From Melieria omissa (Eukaryota > Arthropoda > Insecta > Diptera > Ulidiidae): DNA of 64,000 nucleotides. This document shows, in pieces, positions 1 through 11,608 of the stretch (its first letter is position 1; every line of letters starts with the position of its first letter). The notes beneath the pieces were generated by a model. It was given only the letters and a program-made list of their open reading frames with translations. It did no database searches and was not told the DNA's origin. The position numbers and the translations under genes are program-made. The stretch is taken from assembly GCA_963971225.1 (NCBI GenBank), contig OZ020267.1, positions 95,779,648-95,843,647 on the forward strand, read 5' to 3'.

Positions 1-1720
1 ATTTTTAGGTTCTTATTTTGCTTAGTATGTAATTTAAATTACTGAAGACTTTGAAATAAATGAAATGAAATAATCTCATTTTCCTGAACTTCATCAGCAT
101 ATAAAATGTCATTATGCGAGCAATGCCCATTTGCCACTTGACGGCAAATTTCATAAATACGTCATAGTTGCCAAAAAGTATGCAATGCCTGTTTTAAAAT
201 TGATTAAAAACTGCCAAAAGACAGCTGAGACAACTGACGGCAGGAGTCGGCAAAGTTGTGCAATTAACTGTCAGAATATCATTGAAACTATTTACCTATG
301 CAACTTTCTGTTGGACAGTGTTGATGTGTCTGTGCGAATTTCTGATTACTCGCTGAATGACATTTTTGCACTTTACTTTAACTTTCAACCAACTTTAAGT
401 CATCTAAAGGTGCATTATTTCTGTAAATATAACTTGTGGACGTGACTAGCTGACTGGCTGAGAGGTTCTTGTCGAGTTTAACTCTATGAAAGTACTACCA
501 TGAAAGTTGTAAGGTAGATTTATTGTGAAGAAGAAATATCCAGTACGAAAAAAAATTTTAAAAACTTGGCCTTCAAAGGTGGCAAAAACTTAGAGAATTT
601 ATATGGAAAGTCATGTTTTATTTTTTTTTTAATTTTTAGTTTCGTTTAGATTAGCCAATGAATACAATAAAAATTCTTATAGACTAAGGTGAACACTTTT
701 AAAATGTACATTGTATATACGTAAGCATTAAGAAAAACAAATGTTAAGCTACCTATAGAAAAGATTTCAAGAATACATTTAAAGAATTCCTTTCGCACAT
801 ACAGAGCCTTCAAAACACCTACATGGAAGAACTCTAAGCACCGATGATACTTATCTAACTGGAATATTCCGAAAAATTCTCTCAAGGAGTGTGGGACAGT
901 CAACCACACCACGGAGTACATCAAAGATGAAAGACACTGACAGGATTGTTCTCCTACTTTGTAAAGATTTTAAGATTTGTGCCATAGTCCTTGAGGAGTA
1001 TGAGAAGCTGCTTGTTAAAACAAACATCGTTATGAAGGATACGAATAATTATCTGAAGGAAGGTAAATTAGTACGGAAGCCTTCTTTACGACTAACCTTT
1101 TGTGTATAGGAAACGTATTGGAGCACCAAATAAGCCAGTGGTATTTTTAACCGTTGGAAATCCGGCATAACTGATATGTATAGATTATACGAATACACTG
1201 ATATGTTTTTATTCGACGGCCTTTTATCTCCCGTAAAAAACATTTTATGGAGGTAGGAGAACACTCAAGCTAACCTTTGATAGGGTTTATCAAGTTTTTG
1301 TCAGATTCAGCGTAATATTGGAACTGTATGCTGAACTTACAAGCAGCAAAGTTCATACATCCAACCATCTTTAACACAGCATTTGTATGTCATATCCGAA
1401 AGGGTGTAATTTAATAAAAAACAGGTTAGGTTCTATAAGAAAATAGAAGGTTCAAAAAGAAAGTGGATGACGTTGAAAAAGTCATTGTACATCGATTTCG
1501 AACGCATAGTGAAATGCATGCCGTGGTAAACTTGTGTCTTAATTAACCTCTCGGAGTGGCTATACGGAGATCATCAAGAGGGTAAACCACCTATAGTAAC
1601 TCGACCTAAATTCCACCAGGTGGATTTAGTCATAATACAAACCAGGTTTTAGTTTTCGGTGAACATGTGGTACCAAAACGGCGTCTATGCGCTAATTGTT
1701 ACTTGCAGGGGGACTGTGAG
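1..1720. other. AT-rich DNA without a recognised gene
   Basis: Short frames on both strands (for example 131-445 and 891-1109) show no domain, signal peptide or familiar motif, and they overlap frames on the opposite strand in the way chance frames do. I see no repeat family member until about 1721. Unannotated non-coding DNA is the best description. Confidence 0.6.
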
Positions 1721-1908
1721 TCAGCCACTTCAACCAACCAACCAACTCGACGCTTGAATACACCAGCATACCATCTTCAAAAAACTCCAACTCCAGGTTA
1801 GGATAGGTGGTAGTCTCTATAATGAAAAACACTTAGGCCTAGATGGCTCATTGTGATACCACAATTGCAACATGTGTTTTAAAACACATTGCAAATGGAT
1901 GGGGAAAG
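1721..1908 (-). repeat. SINE 3'-tail fragments
   Basis: Positions 1795-1908, read on the minus strand, match the distal tail of the SINE at 40.0-40.4 kb: the ACTTAGGCC block, the GTGATACCACA block, the pair of motifs resembling acacatttcaaa, and the 'atggggaaag' end, in the same order. A short piece in the opposite orientation, with 'cagccactt' followed by caacc repeats, lies at 1721-1746. The tRNA-like head is absent. This is seen by eye alignment; an alignment of all copies would fix the ends. Confidence 0.55.
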
Positions 1909-4900
1909 ATAAATCATACTTATATCCATTTTATACGGACTCTATGCTTTCAGTCAAAATTTTGTACCTACCAACACTTGAATGGAACCAGGTTCAAGCC
2001 AGAGTGTGACAAAATTAATTGGAGTAACTTATAAGGAAACTTTTTGTGTCAATATTTTTAAATGAAAATTTAAATGAAAATTCCTTTTGCGGTACATTTT
2101 TTTTCAAAAATATTCAAATTTTATTTAAATTTAGCTTAAAAAAATAAATAGTACAAGTCACTAAAGATTCTCTCTCAGAAAACCATGCAGTGAAATATAT
2201 TTATAATAAAATAGGCATTCTGCGAAGTGTAAGTGGCATCTACTCAGAAGAACTTAATTTCAATCTTCAGCTCCAACTGTCGCTCAATGCTTTCAGGCTG
2301 AGGTAAGGACGCCTGAGTCCTATTAGCTTTAGGATTACCACAAGTCTCAATAACCTACCGAACTTCTTTATTTGTAAAAATATGATTTGGTAACTTTTAA
2401 CTTTGTTAAAATATAAACATTTTGCGGGAGAACTGTCTTTCGGAAGGACATTTCTATTTTGCCTGATCGTGCGTGGCATTTGCCAATCATCTGATGACCT
2501 GTGCACCAAATGTTCATATCAAAATGATTTTATAAACCCTATAAAGAGGTGCTGGGTTAAAACTAAATCTGTTAGTGAGTTGTCATACTTTAAATGTTAG
2601 TAGAGTAGAAATTATTTTGAGGCGAAAGGAGAAAGCTGCAGCCAATAGTCGGAATTAGATGTTTTTGTATGCGAATTCACTCGAATGCATTCATTCATTC
2701 GTCAGTGTGGACATTGCTATGACTGGACATTTCAATATTTAACAGGTGACTATTTATTTGCAGAGAGTTGTGTTTATTGCATTTTCAGTGTATGATGGGT
2801 TGAAGCAGCATTTGTGTTTGTGTGTGTGGTTTGTGCGACATATTTTGTTCATAAGTGCGGTAAACACCATTTTGCCATTTGCCATTTTGTCAACGAGTAC
2901 AGTCGCACTCAAATATGCATTTGCAATTCTGCACACATAAATTTTTTCGATTGTGCCTGCACTCATGAATGTATGTGTGAGAGTGCGCCTGTGCGAGTGT
3001 TGGTCTGCCACTGCCATAACACAAAATCAATCAACAGCTAAATGGAATGAAAATCTACATTCACACTTGCTTGCGCGTAGCTTGTCGCAGTCGAACGTGC
3101 ATGAAGCGTAATGGAAATGTTCGAATATATTTATGTGTTTGTGTACATGCATACAAACATATCAACGTTTTGTGGTTGCGTACAAATTGCGAAATTTCAA
3201 TGAAATATTTATGATTTTTTCGATCAACCAGCACACACACACACACACAGACACCCACATATTTTCTTCAACTTTGGCTTTGCACTACGTAGGCGTTTCT
3301 GTTTCATATTATGGCTAATTGTTGTTATTGCGTTCGCTGTAATGACATTGCAATCAGTCATAAGCAATATGGCAAATTAATTACGAACAAATTGCAGAAG
3401 AAGCCAACGATATGCTGTTGTATTGTTGTTGTTTTATGTTAATTTTTCTGCAATGCAAAACAAACTTTTTTTTGTTCTTTGCAATGCTAACTTTTGCAGT
3501 ATGTTTGTGATTCGTTTGATGTGGTGAAAATTTAATTAACTTTCTTTGGTTCCGTTTGAGGGCGTTTGAGTTGTCCTGTTTGTCATCTCTTTCTTCAATG
3601 TTTTTTTGAATAATTCTGCTTCTTCTTCTTCGTTTGTGTTGTAACTGCTATTATTTTCATAATCATGCCTTAGCAGAGCGTCATTGTATGCAAGACATGT
3701 CATTAATGAGCTAGAAAATGCTGCCTCAACACTTTTAATTTTTTGTGTCGCATGCGAGAAAAAAGTTTTCAATAGTTTTTCTTTTGAAAATAGTGAATAT
3801 TTTAACAAGTACGAATGACAAGGCCTACAATATTCTTAAATTCTAATTTATTTTAACTGCTTTGCTGCACACTGACGATTAAGTTTGTCTGCAGTTGAAA
3901 GCCACGAAAACAAATATATTAATGCTGATACTGTCATTGGGCTTCTATAGCGAAAACCACACATCTTCTCAGAGTTATTCGTTTTAAAAGTATGCTTGTG
4001 TATATACATATATATGCACGTATACATGTGTTGTTGTATGTGTATGTGTGTGTGTTGACCGCTGCACACATGGTCGCGCCACTTTGAGCGCAAAAATCCA
4101 ATCAAGCTGTGGCGCCCATTGTGCGCCGAACCCGCACTCGACATGTGTGCGGCGCCTAAAACCATGCCACATGCCTCGCAGCAAACACGCAATTTTTAGC
4201 ACCGACACCGAGTGGCGTTCAGTTGCGTTTTGATGGTGCGGCGCAAAAAGTGCAACAATGCATGCTGGGCGCTCAGCCGCAACACACACGGCTGTCTATG
4301 TGTGTGTGTGTGCCTGAGTGCGTATTGGTGAGCCCTCATTTAGTAGTCCGCCGCATGTTTGTCTGTTTTTGCTTGCCGTTAAAATATCGCTGATAAAGTT
4401 GTAGCTATTTGACAATTTAAAACGGCCAGTTTGCAGTGCATACTTTTAGGCGAGAACAATAAATTTCTAGCTAAGTTACTATTTTCGCTTCAACTTCTAC
4501 TTTTGCTACTTCAAATCGTCTTAGAGCGCAGTTCATATTTATGTTACTCTGCCGCCGCAAAATACGTAAAAAATTATTTTTCGACTGACAAGTTTCAAAA
4601 GCGTTGCACCGTAAACTCATCTCAGTCGATCAGCTCGGGTTCAGCAACTGCACCTCACACACTCGCACAACTGACGAAAGTTTTCACTCATGCCCCGGGC
4701 AAAACTTTCCATGTTTTCCTACGCGCACACACACACACACACATACACATAAACGACTCGACTGAGCTGGCCAATTTTGCGCCCAAATGAGCGCGCACCG
4801 CTCAATTTTCCAGCGCAAAGCACAGCAACATCGAAAGCCATGGCTCAAGCGCTGTCGTTGCGCTCATAAAATTGTGTCATCATTAAGAATTGCGCGATGC

Positions 4901-7523
4901 GCCCACAGCCGGTCGGTGCCGTCGTCAACGCCAAATGCCAACGCCAGCGCGAGAACGAGCGCCAGTGTCAGTGCCACCGCAGCCAATAAACGTTTAACAA
5001 CATTATTAACCGCCATAAAACACACAAATCATTGTTAATTTAGTGCGAGCGCCTAAAAGCGCGCAATGACAACGACTGCGGCATGAAGCGTTAGTGCCGG
5101 CGCGCCTGTCTGCCGCCTGCCTGCTGCCTCGGCTAATGTGTGCGCGAGTGTCATAAAAATTTTTCAAGCGACACTGATTGCACAGCAAAAACAACAACAA
5201 CCAGCACATGCACAACAATGAATAATGTGAAAAAAACAATAACAACAGCAACAACAATCACAACACCAACCTCATGTGTGCTCGTTTGTATATAAAAATT
5301 TGCATGTGTGTGTGTATGTTCGCATCAAACGCGCTTCATTGCCGTGCTTGGTATCGGTGCTGTTGTTATTGCTGTTTGTCAGCACGTTGAACGTCAAACC
5401 TATTAAAATTGCGTTGAAAAGTGCGCTCAAAAATGCCTCATTGTTTTTGTTGTCTCTTGGTTTGTTTGTTTGTTGTTGTTTTGGAATACACGTGCGCTTC
5501 GGTATGGGTCGATGCTTTTACTGATGACAGCGCAGCGCCTATTATTATGCAATGTTGAAAGTAATGAAATTTTGAGGTTAGGTTGGCAGTTTTTGATTGA
5601 CTGCAACATTTTAACTTGCAAGTTTAATACTTGCGCGCTTCATACTTTGTGTGTCTTCTTACTAAAAAAAATCTCAATTATTATAAATTTCAATAACACT
5701 TAACACTGAAAACAGTTTCTTCAAGTTATCACTTTTGTGGTCCTTTGAAAAAATTACACAACAACCACAATTACGCACTAATTACTGTCGCCTGAGCATT
5801 ACGATCTATCAACAAGTCATTACAAGGTAAACGCTCAAGTGAAACAATGCCACCGCCCCCGGGCCAACGCCCCACAAATCAAATCAAAGTGAAATCACTG
5901 CAATACGAGCGAGTCATGGCTCATATTTTTTTGTTGCTTCCTCTTTGTAATTGTGCTTTTTGTTGTTGCCAGTAAACAAGCCAGCAATCCCGCAAAATTG
6001 CCAAGAAATGAACGGCATAACAACGTAACAGTGCAGAGCGAACGAGGCGAGACAGCAGCGGCGGCAAATTACGAAGAACGACGAATGGCTCATTTGTCAC
6101 AATGACAAGCAGCTGTCAATAAGTTGAACATGACCAAATGTAAATAAATAAGTAAAAGTACGTCGCATGCCAGCGGCTTCGCCTGGAAATATGCAAGGCG
6201 GGGGCGAAGGCGAAGGGAGCAAGCAAGAACAGAACAGAACCGAAATGAGCCGCAAAGTGAAGGAAGGAAAAACGATGAGTGCCACTGCAAGTGGAATTGA
6301 CGCATGAATGGGAGGCGATTGGGTGGTAGCAGGGATGGGGAGTGGGCGGAATTGCGAGGAGTGCGTAAATGGAACGTTGGCCAGGTTTGGGGAAGCGCGA
6401 TATAATATTTGCTCTACTGTCAGTCGCAGTTTGGCTTGTAAACAAATCCCAGACGTGTGCTTGAGCTGAGATTGCTGCTAACTGAGTCGAAAGGGGAAAA
6501 GAGGGCAATAGCAGCAGGTAAAATCAGGCAAAGGAAGCCAAAAGCGAACGTGAGACTGTGCAAGAGTTATTTGAAGCCTGCTTGGTGGGCGGCAGTTGCT
6601 GAGGGCCACGTGGAATTTAGCAAACGAAGGCGGTTTTCTTGCGCACTTGGAGGGCTGCCCACTCAAGAACTTGTTAAATAATTTTCCTATATTCATTTCC
6701 TACAACTTATTGCGGTAACCCACATAAGCGGCGCAATCGATAACTGCGAGAACGAGATGTATAAATAACATTCAAGAGCAAACAACTGTAGGCGCACACT
6801 TAATGGGGAAATCAAAGAAACGTTTACATTTCATCGAATTTAAAGAAGAAAGTTTTCAATTACTCTGTATTTTATGCATTTGTATTGGTAAAGTTTTTCA
6901 TTTGAAAAATGATTAAAAATTACTATTTTATAAATGCCAAGCTTTGCTTCGCATTAAGTAGTTTGATTGCTGTGTTTAACCGTTTGATTATGAAGATTAT
7001 TGACTCCTCGTTCAAATATTTAAATTATTGGGGAACAAATTTTGTTTATTGTTTGTTTATGCGTTTTGTTTGTGCGCCACAAGTTAGAAGAAAAATAATA
7101 AAAAAGTATTTGCGGATTCGAAAAAATTTAATACTAGAACAAATTTATATTAAAATGTCCTCTCAACAGGTTTATTGTTTTTTCTCAGCGTTAGTGAGTG
7201 TTAATTTAATTTACCTAAAGGTATTATAGCCCAGTGTGGATATCTGAAGCCCATTGATACTTGTGGTTTCAGGAATGCTAGTTGTACTCAATCCGCAGAA
7301 AGACTCCAGTCTGAACTACCGAAGCTCTTTTCTTTTGCTAATGAGTTGTAATGCCAACAAATTCGTAGGCATTACACATAATTTAGTGTATGATTTTTTG
7401 ATTACAGTGATGAAGAACCTCGCATTTTATGCGTACATGAGCCAAAAAATTTTGGGGTTAGTTTTAAATGACGCCGCAGCGAGGTTAAAGTTAAAAAAAA
7501 GCGGGAAAATTCGAAAAAAAGAT
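1909..7523. other. Non-coding region with CA/GT arrays
   Basis: No recognisable gene. Simple (CA/GT)n arrays lie near 3231-3250, 4039-4059, 4298-4313 and 4724-4742. The 4.0-5.2 kb part is richer in GC and CpG than its surroundings, and 5.2-5.5 kb is rich in AAC/GTT triplets. Open frames here are largely by-products of these arrays (runs such as VCVC or HTHT). A weak promoter-like site at 6.4 kb is listed separately. Confidence 0.55.
6401..6519 (+). promoter_or_regulatory. Weak fly core-promoter-like cluster
   Basis: A TATAATA string at 6401, an initiator-like TCAGTC with its A at 6422, and a downstream-promoter-element-like AGACGTG at 6451-6457 occur in that order. A possible splice donor CAG/GTAAAA follows at 6518. 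Against it, TATA sits only 21 bases before the A (about 30 is usual) and the DPE match begins at +30 rather than the strict +28. Chance is a serious alternative. Confidence 0.15.
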
Positions 7524-8025
7524 CCACAGCTGTTCAAAAGTTGCTCTTAGAGGGTTAAATCTAAAACTTACCCTCACTAGTTTTCCTTACTGAACATTTC
7601 GGTCATACATATTTATACCTTTTCTCCAACCCTTCATAGGGCTCCCATACAAAATGATCGTTTTTATAAAATAGGGTCCAACTGCTCCCAGGTTGCCTCC
7701 CAGATATGTCAAATGTATGACCGACGCTCATTTATTTTCCCTTCCAAATGTTTCTTCCAAACATAACTTCCCGCTATCTTCATGTCTTAAGGGGGCTGCC
7801 AAACAAAACTGGCCATTTTCTATAGGATTGGCTCCTATTTTTGAAATGTAGTAGTTTATTAGTAGTTAATAGAAGCATCGTATCTCGGAAACTATTGATC
7901 CGATTTAAATTATCTATTCAACGATTGGTAACATTTTTAAGTAAAAAATATACAAAATTAATTAAGGTTCAAAAATTCACCAGCAGAGAGCGTCTCCCGT
8001 ACAATCGTAGTTGTGAAGTTGTCTA
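7524..8025 (+). repeat. Interspersed repeat, copy 1 of an inverted pair
   Basis: Roughly 500 bp aligns with the reverse complement of 51205-51699. Shared landmarks in order are 'cacagctg', 'gttgctcttagaggg', 'actgaacattt', two 'gctgcca.acaaaa' blocks, 'cgtatctcggaaact', 'gatttaaat' and 'gttgtga.gttgt'. The copies differ by many substitutions and small gaps, so they are old. There are no terminal inverted repeats or coding remains that I can identify, so the class is unknown. Confidence 0.7.
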
Positions 8026-8044
8026 CGTTTGGGTCGGAACTCCA

Positions 8045-8135
8045 TTAACCCTTTCCGACATGAAAATAAACCCGTTCTGTATGAATTGTATGGGCTGTAG
8101 TCCAATATATTGGACATTGTGACTGAAAGGGTTAA
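8045..8135. mobile_element. 83-bp piggyBac-like miniature element
   Basis: TTAA at 8045-8048 and TTAA at 8132-8135 bracket a unit whose ends begin CCCTTTCCGACA on the left and, reverse-complemented, CCCTTTCAGTCA on the right (10 of 12 match). A TTAA target duplication and CCC-initial inverted ends are the hallmark of piggyBac elements. There is no room for a gene, so it could have moved only with a transposase supplied in trans. It lies directly after the repeat at 7.5 kb. Confidence 0.6.
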
Positions 8136-8140
8136 CCTAT

Positions 8141-8200
8141 CCAGCATCGAGAACCCATTATTAAGAATCCCATACAACACTAAATAATGCTTAATAGGCA
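8141..8200 (+). repeat. Short fragment of the 51.8/52.4 kb repeat
   Basis: 'cagcatcgagaacccatta' and 'ccatacaacacta' match the same order of words at 52429-52475, and more weakly at 51830-51875. Only about 60 bp is preserved. Confidence 0.5.
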
Positions 8201-10551
8201 TCCAAGATGACGAACATATTTAAGGATAACCTTGTTAGGTAGATGGTATGTAAGTAGAAGGGACAGCTTTAGAATCAGAGTATACTTTTGTCAGACATTG
8301 TCAAACCACGTAGACTTTTTTCAAAAATGCGCTAAGTTTGTTTACAAACCAAAACAGACACAGAAACTCACAAGCATTTACAAAACTGCGGACAATGATT
8401 TCAAAATTGCCAAAACAGCCAATTAAATGTTCAGCTCCCACTCACGACAATCTGTCACTGCTGTCAACTTAATTGCCTACCCCGCTCTCCACCGTTCACA
8501 GCCTAACTATCCGCACTCTATTGTCAACAAGCATTTTATGTGGAGTTGTTGTTTTTTGCAACACAAAAGACTATTATAACCTTGAAGTAATAATCGACAT
8601 GACGCTGACCGCTGCGTCCATCTAACATTGTAGCGGCAATTATTACAAAAGTCGTCTGCGTGCTGACTATTTGTCTCACAGGCTGGTGACTACTTCATTT
8701 ATTAATTTATTTATTTTTTCTGGTACTTATTTTTATGCGCATTAAGTGTCCTAATTACCATAGCCGCGTCAAGAGCACATAAATGTCACTCTAATCGATG
8801 AATTGAAGTATTGAAGTCAGTGCGAGTCAAGTGGCGAGTCAAGGCTGTGTGGTGTCTTGAACAGACGGGCAATATTTGTGACTGACACACACACACCAAT
8901 GCGACGCAAAACGTTTGTATGTAAAGTAGATTGCTGCATTGCCAGTAGTTTTGTTGTCAATTGTCAATTATGCGATAATCTCAGTTGCCTTGTGTCCAGC
9001 CAGTCGATTTTCGAGGTATTTGGCTGGACAGCCATGCTTAGCACGTTCACTGCTGCGTTGTCCCCAAGGAGAAACGATCATGTGTTTGCGGAACTATCTG
9101 CCGTCTGCCTCTGCAGCAGTAGGCTTTGCTTGTGTGTGTGCGCTTTGTTGTTGGTGAGCCCTACTCTCAATGCGAGTTATACTTGATGTGTCGTTTAGGC
9201 CCAAATGTGCAGCTACATACATATGCATATAGTATATGAATATCTATGAAGTGAATGTGTTTAAATGTGTGTGTGAGTTGACAATTGATTAATAGACATG
9301 TATATGTGTGAATGTGTTCGTGTGTGTGTGAGTTGACAATTGATTAATGAGTACAGATACGGCCTATATGCTACTGATTGCTGTTTGCTTAAATCAACTG
9401 TGGAAGCTTTGAGCATTTATGGCCATACGTGACGTATGAGTGACATTGGAGTTTTTGCTCGTGTTTGCATGGTTTGCATTGGTAGCAATGACTTTGGGAA
9501 AGTGTGTTGAACTGCGATATGCTGTTTTGGTAAATATTTGCTATTGTTATATTTGTTATTGCATATTTAGCTGCATTCTTTGGCACTTTTAGTCTCGATT
9601 AGTGCTTTATTTTGTTTCTATTTTGAATTCATATTTGTTTGGATTGCCTTCTTATTTGGTGTTGTAATTATGCTCTATATTTAGATGTCACTTGAGTGTC
9701 CGTTACTCATTTAGATGAATGTGTAAAAATAAAAGCAATGCTCGATTATTTGTCCTTTTATTTGACTGCGTTTACGTCAATTCGCCCGCCGTCCCGCCTG
9801 TTAGCCCATCTGTTTGTCTATGCGTTTGCCCAACTGTTCGTCTGTTCAATTCCTGTATTAAAATTTAATACTGGTATATCTTTATCAGTTTATTTCAGGG
9901 GCTTACTTTAGCTGTTCTTTTCATCATCATCGCCTTTTGTCAATCAACTTTAATGATGAAGCACCTTTTTGGTTCAACGGTTCAGTGAATTGCCGTATTT
10001 GGGGAGAGAATCATGCACAGCAGTAGGAAAGGTTTCTACTGAAACCGGCGAAATTCACTGTTTTTATTGTCGTCGATTTTTGTCAGGCAGCACCATTGGG
10101 TCCTAAAGGTTCCGAAACGAAAATGACCATAAAGTGACTGTCAATAGCGAACAGTATAGGGTCATTATAACTGGTTTCATTGTACTGAATTGAAGGATAT
10201 GTAGGATAGAAATCAAGTAAACCCAAAAATACGGCGTCAAGTGCCAAACATCGTTTGTTAAATTGGTGCAAGAAGAAGAATATTATTTTTGTTTTTATTT
10301 TTTTTATTATTTTTAATTTCCAAAAGAGGTGATCTGACATGGACGCCGTGCGATAAAACGTTCTTAGACTGTTTTCTCTGGGGCTACATAAGTCGCTGGT
10401 TTATGAGAAAAACCAACAAAAATTGACCAACGGCAGAGCCACATAGTTGTTCTGCTGAGACCCTATCATAACCTATTGAATTGAGTAAGGTAAACGAAGT
10501 CGCAGTGGCTATGTAGTAACAAATCATTGACGTGAAACATTAATAAACCAT
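8201..10551. other. Non-coding region with a 55-bp tandem duplication
   Basis: No gene recognised. At about 9253-9348 a unit ending in 'gtgtgagttgacaattgat' occurs twice with a period of 55 bp (9276 and 9331). It includes a GT-rich stretch, so replication slippage or unequal exchange is likely. The frames at 8857-9186 and 10083-10340 show no known motif. Confidence 0.55.
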
Positions 10552-10739
10552 TGGAGTCAGTGGTGTAGCCAAACGAGGAGGGCCCTCATAGACTATAATT
10601 AATCTATATTTTCGATCACTATGCCTGCTATGCACATTGTTACACAAGCAAAAAGATCCTTTCACCTTTAAACAATTTAAAGAAAATTGAAAACATTTGT
10701 TGTGGATTTGTTTTTCTTAAATAGTCCGCTGCGGGTTTG

Positions 10740-11305
10740 ACCCGCAAGGTCGAAAAGCATGTTAAATGAGTGTTTTAGATCGTCGGCCGGAATGTCCTTC
10801 AGGATGACGGTACAAGCCTTTTATGGCTTCAAAGTCTATAAAATGCTTTCCTTCTACCGGCAAGTGCATTTTTCGTAAAAAACAAAAATCGCACGGTGCC
10901 GAATCGGGAGTGGTTGATGGTTAAAATGCGATTTTGAGTCAGAAATTTAGTCACAAGTTTCGATCAGTGAGATGAAATTATAAGTAATTTTCAATTTGTA
11001 CCGGACAAACCGTACACACACACACTTTTCGATAGCCTAAAATGCTATCAATTGATGAAATTGAGATGCTTTAATTTTTTTCCAAGGATTTCAATGAAGA
11101 AATCTAATCTTTGATGAAGTCGTGCACCTTTTTTAAGAGAATCTGCTGCGTTGGCGGATTAAAGTTGGTCACCATTTATTCCCTTACAATCGTTTTAAAA
11201 CACAACTCATAAACTCTGCGACGGAATAAACAATCATCACCAAAAATTTGGCTCATTAATTGAAATGTTTCGGTTAAAGTTTTAACAATTTTAAAATTTA
11301 AATTT
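10740..11305 (-). pseudogene. mariner-like transposase relic, internally deleted
   Basis: Read on the minus strand, 11305-11190 encodes a mariner-type N-terminus (TETFQLMSQIFGDD, then RRRVYE). 10920-10850 encodes the region of the last catalytic aspartate (DSAPCDF, with that D at 10890-10888) followed by GKHFIDFEAIK. After a frameshift, 10845-10740 continues with KDIPADDLKHSFNMLF, which resembles the family C-terminus. The central catalytic part with the first two aspartates is missing, there is an in-frame stop after IVRE, and at least one frameshift. It cannot make an active enzyme. The subfamily is not resolved. Confidence 0.6.
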
Positions 11306-11390
11306 GAAACTTAATATCGACTACTGTTTAATGTAAAGTTTTCTTAACTTAGGAACGCACTTAATACTTAATTTGCTATAATGCTACAAA

Positions 11391-11549
11391 TGAAAAAGCT
11401 CACAACCTGCCGTTCGGAACCGGCATAAAACTGTAGGTCCCTTCCACCCGCGTACAAAATTCACACGCACAACACGGGTGGTTGCGGGAAGCTAGGCCTT
11501 AGTCTCGCGTAAGCGGGCTGTCGTGCCAATCAATTAATTAATTAATTAT
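11391..11549 (+). repeat. SINE 3' fragment with ATTA tail
   Basis: The block 'ctgccgttcggaaccggc', then 'ataaaactgtaggtccctt', followed by 'ggttgcgggaagctaggcc' and 'gggctgtcgtgcc', resembles the body of tRNA-derived SINEs I know from tephritid genomes. Its first half is shared with the SINEs at 16.1 and 40.2 kb. It ends in (ATTA)n at about 11530-11549, as a SINE tail would. The tRNA head is absent. Confidence 0.6.
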
Positions 11550-11608
11550 TATAATGCTACAATGTTTAAAACCCCCATGACTAAGTTTTGGCTACGCCCC
11601 TGGAGTCA

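Larger units (their letters stand above)
10552..11608. mobile_element. hAT-like element with composite interior
   Basis: The 8-bp word TGGAGTCA stands at 10552-10559 and again at 11601-11608. Just inside are inverted ends GTGGTGTAGCCAAA (10560-10573) and, reverse-complemented, GGGGCGTAGCCAAA (11587-11600), 12 of 14 identical. CAGTGGCGTAGC-like ends and 8-bp duplications are typical of hAT elements. An alternative reading places the ends at CAG...CTG, which leaves a 4-bp GAGT duplication. No hAT transposase is visible. The 1.04-kb interior holds a reverse-strand mariner relic and a SINE fragment, so the bounded unit is a mosaic. Confidence 0.55.
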
